Positions 24,091 to 36,245 of a DNA stretch of 64,000 bases are shown piece by piece. The position numbers were made by a program, and so were the translations under genes. This DNA comes from Panopea generosa (lineage: Eukaryota > Mollusca > Bivalvia > Adapedonta > Hiatellidae), in the NCBI GenBank assembly GCA_029582155.1, contig CM055899.1, positions 84,042,056 to 84,106,055 of the forward strand. Direction: 5' to 3'. The notes beneath the pieces were generated by a model, which was not told where the DNA came from, ran no database searches, and worked only from the letters and a program-made list of their open reading frames with translations. Every line of letters begins with the position of its first letter. The first letter of the stretch is position 1.

Positions 24091-24250
24091 TTCGTTGTCA
24101 ATTCGTTGTAGTTATAGACTCCCCACGCTTCGGTACCACCATACTATCAAATAAGGATCAGTTGTTTTTATACATAAATTTAACTCTGTTACTAACACTA
24201 TAAACATGCAATAAAAATCATATATATTTGTTTTAACAAGAAAAATAAAA

Positions 24251-24283
24251 GTAGTAGTAGTAATAGTATTAGTAGTAGTAGTA

Positions 24284-24346
<63 letters not shown>

Positions 24347-24347
24347 T

Positions 24348-24397
<50 letters not shown>

Positions 24398-24421
24398 TAA
24401 GTAGTAGTAGTAGTAGTAGTA

Positions 24422-24491
<70 letters not shown>

Positions 24492-24571
24492 AAGTAGTAG
24501 AAGTAGTAGTAGTAGTAGTAAAAGTAGTAGTAGTAGTAGTAGTAGTAGAAGTAGTAGTAGTGGTAGTAATA

Positions 24572-24614
<43 letters not shown>

Positions 24615-24621
24615 AAGTAGC

Positions 24622-24655
<34 letters not shown>
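24251..24655. repeat. (AGT)n trinucleotide microsatellite
   Basis: About 400 bp of AGT/TAG units with scattered AAG, GGT and ATAAGT interruptions. The poly-Thr, poly-Tyr and poly-Val frames here are artefacts. Confidence 0.97.
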
Positions 24656-24657
<2 letters not shown>

Positions 24658-24734
24658 TATTTGCCCAGAGGTTCTGTAGAGGGAGATATGTCTGAAATGA
24701 GTACAGCAATCCGGCATATTCCGTTTTATTTTAC

Positions 24735-24917
24735 TTTGATTAGGAAAGTTAATACAACTTAGGCATATCACGTTCGAAATTTTCCTTGGTGTAACAAGTA
24801 CTAAACATATGCGGAAAACGTGTCTTGCTCAAGTACACCACAATTAGGCGTGACGACGGATCGAACCACGGCCCTCCGATCATGGGTTCGATACTCTACC
24901 ACTGGATCACGCGCTCC
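24735..24917 (-). repeat. tRNA-derived SINE (family C), copy 2
   Basis: Same family and orientation as 14440-14607: minus-strand head GCGCGTGATCCAGTGGTAGAG, and shared body features including ATATGCGGAAAA and TTGCTCAAG-ACACCACA on the plus strand. Confidence 0.75.
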
Positions 24918-25654
24918 ACTTCCGGTATGTCCCGATAGTTGTTGACTATTTGGGCCACCAAGAAGATCTGATAAAGTGATGTTTACAAGCACGGAACACA
25001 ATCAAAAGAAAAAAATGACAGATTCGGTTTTGTTGAGTCTGTTCATGAGGGGAACTGGGAAATTCAACACCCGTCACGCCCCCTATCGCCAGTTTAAGCG
25101 GTGTTTTATTGTCGAACAACACTATTGGCTCCAGCATACCAAGGATTCAGTAACACTTACATCACTGACCATCTTCTTCTAACGGCATCTGTATGTGTGA
25201 AGGGGAGGGTGCTACCAATGCTGCTAGAACTTGTGGCCCAACCCGCCTGATTGTTATGTCTAAAAAATAAATAAAAAATGTTTAAACTAACACTGAGTCA
25301 AAGCCAATTTTGTACTGAAAATGATGCTTGTGTGAATTACACATTCGGCACATTACATTTTAAATGTGCCCAATTAATTCAAATAGAAAGTGAAGATCAA
25401 ATATAGAAAACGTTGACAAAATATTTCAAGGAAAGGATGAAGACTGATAAAGATCACATTTTTGTGTTTAGGTAATAATATCACTATCCTTAAATTATAT
25501 CATTTGTATGTGTTTTGGATTATAAAATCCTAATATTGATGTAGGACTTAGTAACAAGTAACTTCATACGTATGATTGGTGGTTGTCAGGTCAATGCGTA
25601 TTAGTCTGTGCCTTAAGTTGATATTAATGTTTCTGCCCAGTCAATATGTATCCT
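24918..25654. other. Intergenic DNA
   Basis: Two short opposing frames near 24950-25180 look mildly protein-like but match nothing recognised. No splice structure was found. Confidence 0.35.
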
Positions 25655-26125
25655 TTATGTCTCACTTAAGAATTACCTACCTTACATGATGGTAGCAAGA
25701 TTCTTACGCCTAAGAAATTTGAGCTCTGTAAAGCGGTTGGGTATTGTTTTGTTGCAAATGCATAGCATTGTCATAATTTTTATTTCTTCGTGCTTATGGG
25801 AACATTTAATCACATTTTCATGATTTCTTTCAAGTTTGGATGACATTGGGTACTGTTTGGTGAAGCTATAACAGTTTAAATATGCGTAGTGATAGACTGC
25901 AAGAAATGAGCAGATTTTTCAAAATTGAAGGGATGTCATAAAACCATCGAAATCGTGAAAAAGTAACCTAGTCCACCCCATGTTGTTGGTATTTTTTTTG
26001 GCATAATTGAACCAAAAGAATATTATGTATGGGAACAAGACAATTTTAGAACCATTGGTAATGTGTCCAATGCATTTCTCTATATGTAGAACAGTACAAA
26101 ATTAATTGTTGCCTGAGATGTTTAC
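25655..26125 (+). repeat. Dispersed repeat family D, copy 1
   Basis: Aligns in the same order with 57313-57745. Shared blocks are GTCTCACTTAAGAATTA, GGTAGCAAGATTCT, TTTTAGAACCATTGGTAATG, GCATTTCTCTATATGTAGAAC and AATTAATTGTTG. Neither copy has a coding frame. The stretch to about 26950 holds nothing else recognised. Confidence 0.75.
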
Positions 26126-26949
26126 TGCTTGTATAATACACATGCATGTTAATTCCTTGGTTATCAATCTGAAGTCGTATGTGACTGATGACCATATTGA
26201 AACATTAAATGAAATAAGTATTTTTATTACGAATAATTGATTTAAGCATATTCATTCAAATTTACATACATAAAATCAGTTATAAATATGGATTAGAAAG
26301 GAAGATAAAATCTTATAAATTTCTCCTCCACGGCATACGTGTATATTAATTGTGAACAGATTTGGTAGATCATTAACAATTTAATTTATACTCTTAACAT
26401 TACGAATATAACCTAGTTCAAAATAAACTAAAACATATATCTCAACGTACTGTGACACATTTTGGTTCTAATATGTTTAAGACACTTAAGAAAAATTAAG
26501 CGAGTAATTTAAAAGGGAAATAAAAGTTATTTATTTAATATATGAATTCACATAATACTATTTATTAACTTTTTTTACATGTTCTGGACGGCATGGGTGA
26601 AATTGAAAGACGGGCTGACCTCACCACGTAAATAGAAACAGCGTTGATAATCCTTCAGACTTGCATGTTTTAAGAAAAGCGATTATAACAGCTATAACCT
26701 TTATGTTATATGTGAAGGCAAATCACCAACAATGTCTGTAATTATTAATTTTCATTATTACACTGTTATCACTGGCATTTTGAGGACTAAAATTAGTAAA
26801 TCTGTAACTTTAAACTGTTCAAAGTATTATGACAGTATTATTATTCTAAAATATCGAATGTACACCCAGCCCACAAATACCGGTATCAGTGATACATGCT
26901 ATTTCGCTTGACTCTAAATTCAACGCAATTTAGAAGTACAGTGCAGTGC

Positions 26950-27175
26950 AGTGTAGTGCAATACAATACGATACAACGATAGAGTAAAATACGATCAATA
27001 ACATGCAATGCAATATATAACAATTTAATACAATACAATTTAATGGAATACAATACAATGCAATACAGTGTAATGTATTGCAATACAATACAATACAATA
27101 CAATGTAATTCAATGCAATGTAATACAATACAATACAATACAATGTACTACAATCCAATACAGCAATACAATTTT
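26950..27175. repeat. (AATAC)n pentanucleotide array
   Basis: Imperfect CAATA/AATAC units with GTGTA-type variants at the left edge (CAGTGCAGTGCAGTG near 26940). Confidence 0.9.
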
Positions 27176-27183
27176 TTTTCTAT

Positions 27184-27413
27184 TGAAGGTTAAACGCCAT
27201 TTTAATGCATTTCAGTTTATAGTTTTGTTCGTGGTGGAAGGAAGACGTCAGCATGCATCTCTAAATAGAATCACCGTTTGTCTCGAAGTAAGTGGCAAAC
27301 TTTCTCACAAAAAGATTTTGGGGCATGTGGAATTCGCTTTTAAGACCTTAGCTGTGATAGGTAAGTAACCTTGAGGCGGAGTGATAGACCTCTCGGCCAC
27401 GGAGGACCCAAAT
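27184..27413 (-). repeat. tRNA-derived SINE (family B), copy 2
   Basis: Minus-strand copy: GGTTAAACGCCATTTT tail at the left, GGCAAACTTTCTCAC in the body, and the complement of the CGAGAGGTCTATCAC tRNA-like head at the right. It sits between two different pentanucleotide arrays. Confidence 0.8.
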
Positions 27414-27450
27414 ACAATATAATACAGGGCATGGCAGGGCAAGACTGCGC

Positions 27451-27705
27451 TGAGCTGAGCTGAGCTGTGCTGTGCTGAGCTGTGCTGTGCTGTGCTGTGC
27501 TGTGCTGTGCTGTGCTGTGCTGTGCTGTGCTGTGCTGTGCTGTGCTGTGCTGTGCTGTGCTGTGCTGTGCTGTGCTGTGCTGTGCTGTGCTGTGCTGTGC
27601 TGTGCTGTGCTGTGCTGTGCTGTGATGTGCTGTGCTGTGCTGTGCTGTGCTGTGCTGTGCTGTGCTGTGCTGTGCTGTGCTGTGCTGTGCTGTGCTGTGC
27701 TGTGC
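27451..27705. repeat. (TGTGC)n pentanucleotide array
   Basis: About 50 nearly perfect CTGTG units after a few GAGCT-type variants. It encodes spurious LCCAV and HSTAQ repeats in all frames. Confidence 0.97.
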
Positions 27706-29625
27706 ACTACACTACACTACACTACAAACTGTGCTCATACCAAGATGACACTACACTACACTACAAACTGAGCTCATACCAAGATGACACTACTCTACAC
27801 TACACTTAACTACAAACTGTGCGCATACCAAGATGAAACTACACTAAATTACAAACTGAGCTCATACCAACATGACACTACTCTACACTACACAACACTA
27901 CAAACTGTGCTCATGCCAAGATGACACTACACTACACTACACTACAAACTGTGCTCATACCAAGATGACACTACACTATATTACAAACTGAGCTCATACC
28001 AAGATGACACTACTCTACACTACACTACACTACACTACACTACACTACACTACACTACAAACTGTGCTCATACCAAGATGACACAACACTACAAACTGTG
28101 CTCATACCAAATTAATACTACACTACAAATTGACCTCATACCAAGATGACACTACTCTACACTACACTTAACTACAAACTGTGCGCATACCAAGATGAAA
28201 CTACACTAAATTACAAACTGAGCTCATACCAACATGACACTACTCTACACTACACTACGACCTGAGCTGATACCAAGATGACACTACACTACACTACAAC
28301 CTGAGCTGATACCAAGATGACACTACTCTACACTACACTAAACTACAAACTGTGCGCATACCAAGATGAAACTACACTACACTACAAACTGTGCTCATAC
28401 CAAGATGACACTACTCTACACTACACTACACTACAAACTGTGCTTATACCAAGATGACACTACACTACACTACACTACAAACTGTACTCATACCAAGATG
28501 ACACTACTCTACACTACACTACACTACAAACTGTGCTCATACCAAGATGACACTACTCTACACTACACTACACTACAAACTGTACTCATACCAAGATGAC
28601 ACTACTCTACACTACACTTCACTACAAACTGTGCTCATACCAAGATGACACAACACTACACTATAAACTGTGCTCATATTAAGATGACACTGCTCTACAC
28701 TACACTACATTACACTACAAACTGTGCTCATACCAAGATGACACTACAATACACTACTCTACTCTACACTACAAACTGTACTCATATCAAGATGACACTA
28801 TTCTACACTACACTACACTACAAACTGTGCTCATACCAAGATGACACTACACTACAAACTGTGCTCATACCAAGATGACAATTTACACTACACTACAAAC
28901 TGTGCTCATACCAAGATGACACTACACTACAAACTGTGCTCATATCAAGATGACCTACACTACACTACAAACTGTGCTCATATCAAGATTACACTACACT
29001 ACAAAGTGTGCTCATACCAAGATGACACTACACTACAAACTGAGCTCATACCAAGATGGCAATACACTACACAACACTACAAGCTGTGCTCATACCGAGA
29101 TGACACTACACTACAGTACAAACTGAGCTTATACAAAGATGACACTACACTATAAACTGTGCTCATATCAAGATGACACTACACTACACTTCAAACTGTT
29201 CTCATACCAAGATGACACTACACTACACTACAAACTGTGCTCATACCAAGATGACACTTCACTACGCTACACTACAAACTGTGCTCATACCAAGATGACA
29301 CTACACTACACTACAAACTGTGCTCATACGAAGATAACACTACATTACACTACACTACACTACAAACTGTGCTCATACAAAGATAACACTACACTACAAA
29401 CTGTGCTCATACCAAGATGACACTACACAACACTACACTACACTACACTACACTACACTACACTACACGACACGACACGACACGACACTACACTACACTA
29501 CACTACTCTACTCTACACTACACTACACTACACTACACTACACTACACTACACTACACTACACTACACTACACTACACTACACTACACTACACTACACTA
29601 CACTACACTACACTACAAACTGTGC
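27706..29625 (+). repeat. Composite minisatellite: (ACACT)n plus a 23-bp spacer
   Basis: Runs of ACACT of variable length alternate with a conserved phrase AAACTGTGCTCATACCAAGATG, repeated some 45 times over 1.9 kb. The last 200 bp return to almost pure ACACT, with CGACA variants near 29467. All frames (TTLHYKLCSYQDD) are artefacts. Confidence 0.95.
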
Positions 29626-30895
29626 TTATATCAAGATGACCCAAGCGTCCTCCACGTCATGTAAAATGATAAAAAAGTACAGAGGCGCGTTCATAGTTAG
29701 CTCTTATCTCTCATCCTTTTTGATGCATTGTTTATCTCGTCCGACGAACCCACTAAAGTAAATATACTAATTAATATTGATACAGAAGGCTTAGAACAAT
29801 CTGAAGGTATATGTTAACACACTTAGATTCGGAAGTGGTCTGTTGACACTCCCCTGATAAGTTTACCTCCACTGCTGACAACGCAGACCCGCCAGGTGAC
29901 AGAGGCCCCGGCACGCTGTAGGAAATTAAAATGAACAAAGGTAATAGATCTGTACTGGCCCCGGTTACATTAAAATGTTTAAGTCTGTTGTTTTATTCAA
30001 ACTCAATAAAATTGAGCACACTATTTGAGCTATAGTAAAAAAATACAGACTAAAGTATGTTCGTGACACTGGTGTCTGTTTTTATTTCAAATTAAGTTTA
30101 CAGTGTTTCTGTTGGCCGAGTCAGCACACTGTGGTTATTGTATGTATTGATGACATATGCGTTGCTATGGTAACGGTGTACTATGAATCCCATGTCTTCT
30201 GTTGGAAGTATATTTACTTATGTTTCTTGTTGCAACAGTGCCGTAGGTCAGATTTGAATATTTGAAAAAGGGCATACTCTTACAGATATGAGAATATTAT
30301 TCTGTTTTATTTTTAAAGAAACGGGTTTTCATTGAACATTGGTACAGTCCATTGGTTCGTATCATTGTAACACGTGTATAACTTCGGTTCCTAAAGTTAC
30401 TGTTGAATGAAAGTTTAAAAAATAGTTTCCGCCAGATGGTCAGTGATGGTCAAGTTTCTACAGTCAGACTATCTGTAACAGATTCGGACATGAGACCACA
30501 GTGATAAGAAGTATAATCGGCGGCTGTATGAGATTCAGACATGAGACCTTAATGAAGAAATGTGACCTATTACAGTATCAATCTCATTAAAACCGGATCA
30601 ATTTTAAACTTCCATACTCCACGTATAGTAACTTTACTTTGCATAGAGTATGGCAGCTTAAAGCTGATATGATTTTAAAGAGATTGTTAAAGTATGAGAC
30701 TCGTGTATGAGACCTCTTTGACTCGAATTATTAGCGAAAATGGGACAACGACAAGAAATAATTCGACCAGTAATTATAATTTGTATTTTTTAAGAATGCA
30801 GTATATATTTTTATTTCATCGCTAAAGGGCCTCGTATTAACATTCATTAAGTGGGTGTAAATGCACACTGCATGTATTTTTCAGACGTCGATATC
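29626..30895. other. Intergenic DNA upstream of the chitin-binding gene
   Basis: Includes one exon-like minus-strand segment at 29867-29915: a 49-nt GC-rich stretch bounded by TTTCCTACAG and GTAAAC. No partner exon was found. The rest is AT-rich without recognised features. Confidence 0.3.
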
Positions 30896-30898
30896 TCT

Positions 30899-30908
30899 CT
30901 ATATATAC
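30899..30908 (+). promoter_or_regulatory. TATA box of the chitin-binding gene
   Basis: CTATATATAC lies about 80 bp upstream of the ATG at 30983, leaving a short 5' UTR with transcription starting near 30930-30940. Confidence 0.55.
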
Positions 30909-30982
30909 ATGCATTTCCAGAGGGCAACTGCAGAATAACAACTTTTGGTCGTTAGAAGATAAACTCAGTTAAACCAATCATC

Positions 30983-33900
30983 ATGGAAAAGACCGTTATA
31001 TGTATGGCAGCCTTTATGGCAATAATCGGTAAGGAGTTTTATACTTTATGACAATAATCGGTAAGGAGTTTTGTACTGTATGGCAATAATCGGGAAAGAT
31101 GTGTGTACTTTATGGCAATAATCGGTAAGGATTTTGTTAATTTATGGCAATAATCCGTAAGGATTTTTGTACTTTATAGCGACACACAGTAACATATTTT
31201 TATATATTTTATAACGATTTGCGGTAATATATTTGTACTTTTTAGTGACATACGGTAAGGATATTTGCACTTTATAGCAATATGTGGTAAGGATATTTGT
31301 TCTTTATAGTGATATGCGGTAAGGATATTTGCACTTTATACCGATATGCGGTAAGGATATTTGTACTTTATACCGATATGCGGTAAGGATATTTGTACTT
31401 TATAGCAATATTATATAAGGATATTTGAATTTTATAGCGATATTATATAAGGATATTTGTACTTTATAGCGATATTATATAAGGATAGTTGTACTTTATA
31501 GCGACACACAGTAACATAATTGTATTGTATATGCAGTAATATATTTGTACCATATAAAGATGGCGCCAATATAATCAATGAATTAATTAATGTACTAACA
31601 AGCGACATGCAGTAAAATATTGTATTTTACAGCGACATTCGTTGAGGAATAATTGGTAATGTTTCATTATATATGTATAACTCAATGATTGAAAGGATAT
31701 TTGTATTTTAATGGGGTTTAACATCATTTTCAACATATAAAATATTATATATGCCAAAATCAGTTATAATGGTGGAGGCAGACCTAAAATTGAATCTCAG
31801 ATGAACAAACGTCCTTCCACAAATAACTGGCAAACGGCTCGAATTAATGAATTATCGGTGAGAGGTAAGTGGTCATTAGGCGACACCATCTTAGACAACT
31901 TGGCCACGGAGGACGCAGATAGCTGTATGTAATGGAGATAAATTGATGGATTTTATGTCGTACTTGTTAAGTGTATGTGTATGTTATTATACTTATATAT
32001 TTAAATTCGAGATTTAGTAAGAGTTAATTAGTGTGGTGCTTGTTAATGATGTTTGTTCTTTCATGTCGATAATTGGCAATGAGTTTTTATCTAATTGTTA
32101 TGTTTGGTCAGACTGTTATTATATTTTATCGTACACAATGTGACTGTTATTTTTAATCGTACACAATGTGACTGTTATTTTCTATTCTATGTGATATTTG
32201 ATAAGGACATTTGTATTTTATACCGTACTTAATGTGGATATTAGTTTATATTTTATAGCGATATTCGGTAAAGATATTTGTAGTGTACGGCTATACTGAT
32301 TTGTAAAGATTTGCGTTCAATTGACACCAGACCGGCTGGCTGAGTATTTTAGAGTAATGATTACGAATCTTTATCTGTAGTGAAGAATAGGATTTAAGGA
32401 TTTTTTGTTTGATCATAGTGTACACACAAATATACCATCAAAAAACATAAGACGTGTTTATTTCGAGAAGCGATATGTGAATGAACAACTTTACATTTAC
32501 GTTCTACTTTTAGAGTAACTTTGAGTTTTCTTCACTACCACTATTTTAACAGGAAGTGTATCTGCTCTGAACTGTACGGCACTTCCGGATGGAAACTATG
32601 AACTCGGCTGCAGGTCCTTCTCTCAGTGTGCTGGAGGAAAGACCGTTATTGTTGACTGTCCGAACAATGAAGTGTATAACAACAACACCGGCAGCTGCGA
32701 CGAGTAAGTACATTTTAAAGTTAACTATGTAGTTTCTGGTCAGGTTGCCAATTACCCGCAGGCAGATCTGGGTGCAGAAAAGTAGGTCTATATATTTGAC
32801 GTGGATTATCTTGGCAAATGAAAAACATCAGGATATTATAACAGCCATGGCTTGTCTCTACGTTGTCCCAAACCGCAGCGGTGGTCCAGTGGAAGAGCGA
32901 CCTCGATGCTTTATTGAATGTATTGGTTCAACCAGCAGCTAGATAATACTGAGACATGTACTCATGACACTAGAAGACTTACACTTACCAATAGTGAGGT
33001 ATTGTCTTCAAGTTTACCTCAAGCAGACACCTCCGTGATATGGGTAATATGTACGAACCTCATCATCTCGGTTCACTACACAAGTTTAGTAACTGTGTTC
33101 AAGCGGTTAACCCTTAAACAACGTTCACGTCAACGTGTTCATAAACCCTTAAACAGCGTCCACGTCAACGTGTTCATAAACCCTTAAACAGCGTCAACGT
33201 CAACCACGTCACCGTGTTCATAAACCCTTAAACAACGTCCACGTCAACGTGTTCTTAGTTCTTACGTTTTATACATCGCTATCACACAAACAAACAGTAA
33301 ACGTACTGCGCGTGAGTATTTATCTGGCACTCGTAAATCTTTGTCAATATGTTCGGACTGTATCGACAACAATATTTATACTCACTGAAATAACCATTGG
33401 CCGTAGTGGTCCCTGACTCCTATATCAGGTTCCATAGGTTTGAATCCAGTTCTGTACCACTTTTTGCTATATTTTATTGTAATGTAATTTTCTCATTATT
33501 TCTTTTATGTTTTCATTATTTTATGTAACTGTACTACCATATGTTTATAAGGTTTACGTGTCGAGTGTTGCGGCTGCGCCACGGGTTCCTCACTTATCTC
33601 CGTACTGTGAAAAGCTGGGTTTGTAGGTTTGAGCCCAGATTGATCTAAAGAGTTTAGATGAGCCTGGTTGCCAGGATGGTTTCACTCCGATATACATTTG
33701 TCCACCTGTGGGTATTCCTCTCCAAGCATAATTTGCTTATATATACAGTCCAACCTGTGTTTGTGGTCACCTCTACTAGGCCACCACTTGTCTTAAACTT
33801 GCCAATGTTCAATAATCATTTAATAATTATAATGTATTAAAGGTCAGTTTTGCTCTTTCTTATGAGTGGTTGCTTAAGACAGATTTGATTGTAACATTTG

Positions 33901-35344
33901 ATATGTTGACGGTGACTTAAAATCACCTTATATACAATTAGTGGATAGAGAGAGGTCAAATAGAAGAGTTGGGCCTCTTAGAGATTTTTAACAGGTGCGT
34001 TTTAACTGCGCATCTGAAAATGTCCTAAATTTAACTAACTTTGTTAATTAGCTATTTTGATATTCCAGTCCAACAAATGTTTTGGCACCTTGTGGACTGA
34101 TGATCGATTGTTCGGCAAAAAAGAACGGTAGATACGCAGACTTGGACCAGAACTGTTCCACCTGGTACACATGTGAAGAAAAGAAGTTTTTAGGACACAA
34201 CTTCTGCCCATCCGGTATATATATTGAGTGATTTTCACACGTAAACGAAAACTATGTATATGTTTCAATAATGGCTTCATATGAAGCAGCCGAGTCCGAT
34301 TAGCTCAGTCGGTAGCGCGTCTGACAATCAATACACGGGTCGTGAGTTCGAACCCCGCACGGCAACAGTTTCCGTGATTATTAATATACGACATTGTGAC
34401 TCATTATTATTCGTCTCTCACCGCTGATTCAAGTGAGAAAAATACCAGTTACTTGCGGAGATGGGGTGTGCTTGTGTACAGGTTAACCTTTTAGGATCCC
34501 ACGAAACAGCGGTTAGGTTAACTAATCGTCTGTTAGTCCTCGATGGCATAACAATGACGCTAAATGTTCAATCAATCAATAATATGAAGCATGTTTTTTG
34601 TAAAAAGAGCGCGTGGTAAAGTGGTAGAGCAACGGACACGTGATCAAAGGTTCGCCACGGTGGGTTTGATCTCCCGCCACGGCCTTAAAGTGGCCTCACC
34701 TTTATCGCCGATATTTTAGGGATATTTTAATTAATAATATCAGCGAAACTAAACTTCAGTTGATCGAGGTTGTTTTTTATAAGCGTTGAACCATAAAGTG
34801 GACTCAAACAGATGAATAGATTTTATGACATCGCGGACATTAACGGAAAGTTAAACCTTGTTTAAGCGAGGCGGTAGTACAGTGGATATGGATTGGAGGG
34901 TTGGTCCCGTCAGAGGTCGCTACTTTGCACGTGCTTCACTAGAATAACTCTCTGTACCGGCTCTGCTCAGGAACTAGATTCAACAGAGATCCATATAAGC
35001 TCTGCGCTTACTTCGTCTACGAACTAGAATAAATTCGTATTGCTAAATATATGTTGTTTTTTGCTAAATATATAAAACCTGGCTCAAATCAACTGTTATC
35101 ATTTACAATGACTGTTATTTTTGTCTACACTTTGCATTGCATGTTTTGAAACAGGTCATATCATAAGCTAACAGGTGTGTAAATACGTATTCAATTCTTG
35201 AAAAAAATATTTTGAAAAAACACTTTGAGCTGTATCTATGTGTATAAATTTTCTATTACAGGTACCGTTTTCGACGAGTCTCTAGCGACATGTAACTGGG
35301 CAAACGCTGTACCACCACCGTGTGGAACTTTGACGGGGAAATAA
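30983..35344 (+). CDS. Secreted protein with two CBM14 (peritrophin-A) chitin-binding domains
   Basis: Four coding exons with GT-AG junctions and consistent phases: 30983-31028, 32553-32703, 34069-34214 and 35262-35344, giving 141 aa. Residues 1-20 are a signal peptide (likely cut after VSA). Domain 1 has C23, C35, C41, C51, C64 and C74; domain 2 has C80, C95, C101, C112, C125 and C135. Both match the six-cysteine CBM14 spacing with internal aromatics. Such proteins bind chitin in gut linings, cuticle or shell matrix outside the cell. The protein is nearly all domain, with a short GTLTGK tail. Intron 1 starts with a minisatellite made from the splice donor; introns 1-3 carry SINEs. A TATA box and an AATAAA frame the transcript. 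Confidence 0.9.
31005..31530 (+). repeat. 32-bp minisatellite beginning at the exon 1 splice donor
   Basis: About 16 units at a 32-bp spacing (anchor positions 31021, 31053, 31085, 31117, 31149 and so on to 31501). The first unit is the coding end plus the donor site, CTTTATGGCAATAATCGGTAAGG; later units decay to TTTATAGCGATATGCGGTAAGG and then TATTATATAAGG. Units 2 and 4 still carry an exact TCG-GTAAGG donor. More degenerate echoes continue to about 32290. Confidence 0.9.
31708..31922 (-). repeat. tRNA-derived SINE (family B), copy 3
   Basis: GGGGTTTAACATCATTTTCAAC tail at the left, AACTGGCAAACGG in the body and a GGCCACGGAGGACGC-type head complement at the right; inside intron 1 of the chitin-binding gene. 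Confidence 0.7.
33107..33255 (+). repeat. ~35-bp minisatellite in intron 2
   Basis: Four imperfect copies of CATAAACCCTTAAACARCGT followed by CCACGTCAACGTGTT. Neighbouring intron 2 sequence also has tRNA-like fragments near 32880, 33390 and 33570. Confidence 0.8.
33746..33891. mobile_element. Small TA-flanked MITE in intron 2
   Basis: 146 bp. The left end CAGTCCAACCTGTGTTTGTGG and the complement of the right end (CAATCAAATCTGTCTTAAGC) are imperfect inverted repeats bounded by TA on both sides. The ends resemble those of the larger element at 60137-62730, so both likely belong to one Tc1/mariner-like family. Confidence 0.6.
34289..34581 (+). repeat. tRNA-derived SINE (family A), copy 1, complete
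   Basis: tRNA-like head GATTAGCTCAGTCGGTAGCG with B box GAGTTCGAACCCC, a body with GGTTAGGTTAACTAATCGTC, and the tail TTCAATCAATCAAT. A perfect 10-bp target duplication ATATGAAGCA flanks it at 34279-34288 and 34582-34591. Lies in intron 3 of the chitin-binding gene. Confidence 0.92.
34607..34740 (+). repeat. tRNA-like SINE head, family C-like
   Basis: GAGCGCGTGGTAAAGTGGTAGAGC and GGGTTTGATCTCCCGCCACGGC parallel the head of the family C SINEs. The body is divergent or replaced. Confidence 0.5.
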
Positions 35345-35969
35345 ATCTCAAAAAAGGCCGACGAGATTAGACCATGGGCAAAACACTACACTGTGAAATG
35401 TTTTAAAGGGTGTTGGTTTTTAAGTCTGTGAACAAACTATAAAAAGATGACAGTTTAACAGTAACATTGATTTCCAACATTTTCTTTATAAAATACTTAA
35501 AATATCTATTCTTTTCTACCCTGTTGGTTTGAATTTGAAAATACCGGTACACTTTTTAAACATTTAACATGATTTAATGTTTCAACGAGAAATTTCCAAG
35601 CCATGGTTTTTATTACATAAATCCTATATAAACCAAGAAACATTACTTTCTATCAGGTAGATCTAAATCAACACGTTTTAAATCAACTTTCTAAAAAAAC
35701 ATTGTTTCAGCGTTATATGCGATATTTTACAGCAACTATTTTCTTGAAATTAAATTTGTTGAATTTTCTTCGAATCATGATAAAATAATCTAATAACTCG
35801 GCAGTTTTGACTTTTTGTTTCTATTTATTATATTTACTAAAATGTCTTTATACTATAAAAACTCATCGATAAAACATTTTATCAGTGTATATGTGCAGTA
35901 AATGAAGCCATCGGCGATATGTACTGTAAAGAACCTGTATTTGTTTGTAACCGTTGTCGTGCAATTCTA

Positions 35970-35975
35970 AATAAA
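35970..35975 (+). terminator. Poly(A) signal of the chitin-binding gene
   Basis: AATAAA about 625 bp after the stop codon, the first canonical signal downstream in this 3' region. Confidence 0.6.
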
Positions 35976-36074
35976 GTTTTATGAATAAGTTACACGTATC
36001 TCACTTTTACGTTCACTCCCTTTCAGTATATATTGAACCTCGAGTGGGGATTAGCGCCAGTTTCAATTTCAGAT

Positions 36075-36245
36075 TAAATATGGCATATCCACGGTGCAGG
36101 AAAACCTGACTGAACCTGAATAGAACTATCGTCCTTTTGCAAGTAACTGGCAAACTTTCTCACATAAAGTTCTCGGAGTACTCGAACCTACGACCTTAGT
36201 GGTGAGAGATAAGTGATCTTGAGACAACTCGGCCGCGGCGGACCC
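36075..36245 (-). repeat. tRNA-derived SINE (family B), copy 4
   Basis: ATATGGCATATCCACGG at the left, AACTGGCAAACTTTCTCAC and ACGACCTTAG in the body, and the complement of a TCCGCCGCGGCCGAGT head at the right. Confidence 0.78.

Noticed and set aside
24112..24771. 219-codon Thr-rich frame and overlapping Tyr/Val-rich frames
   Set aside because: Direct translation of the AGT microsatellite in several frames; no independent coding signal.
27348..27809. HSTAQ, LCCAV and similar repeat proteins
   Set aside because: Every frame of a pentanucleotide array is open; the sequence is TGTGC repeats.
28366..29761. Series of 77-114 codon frames (LHYKLCSYQDD)
   Set aside because: Artefacts of the ACACT/spacer minisatellite.
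34289..34370. Functional tRNA gene
   Set aside because: A and B boxes are present, but the stems are imperfect and the sequence continues into a SINE body with target duplications; the same holds for the other tRNA-like heads.
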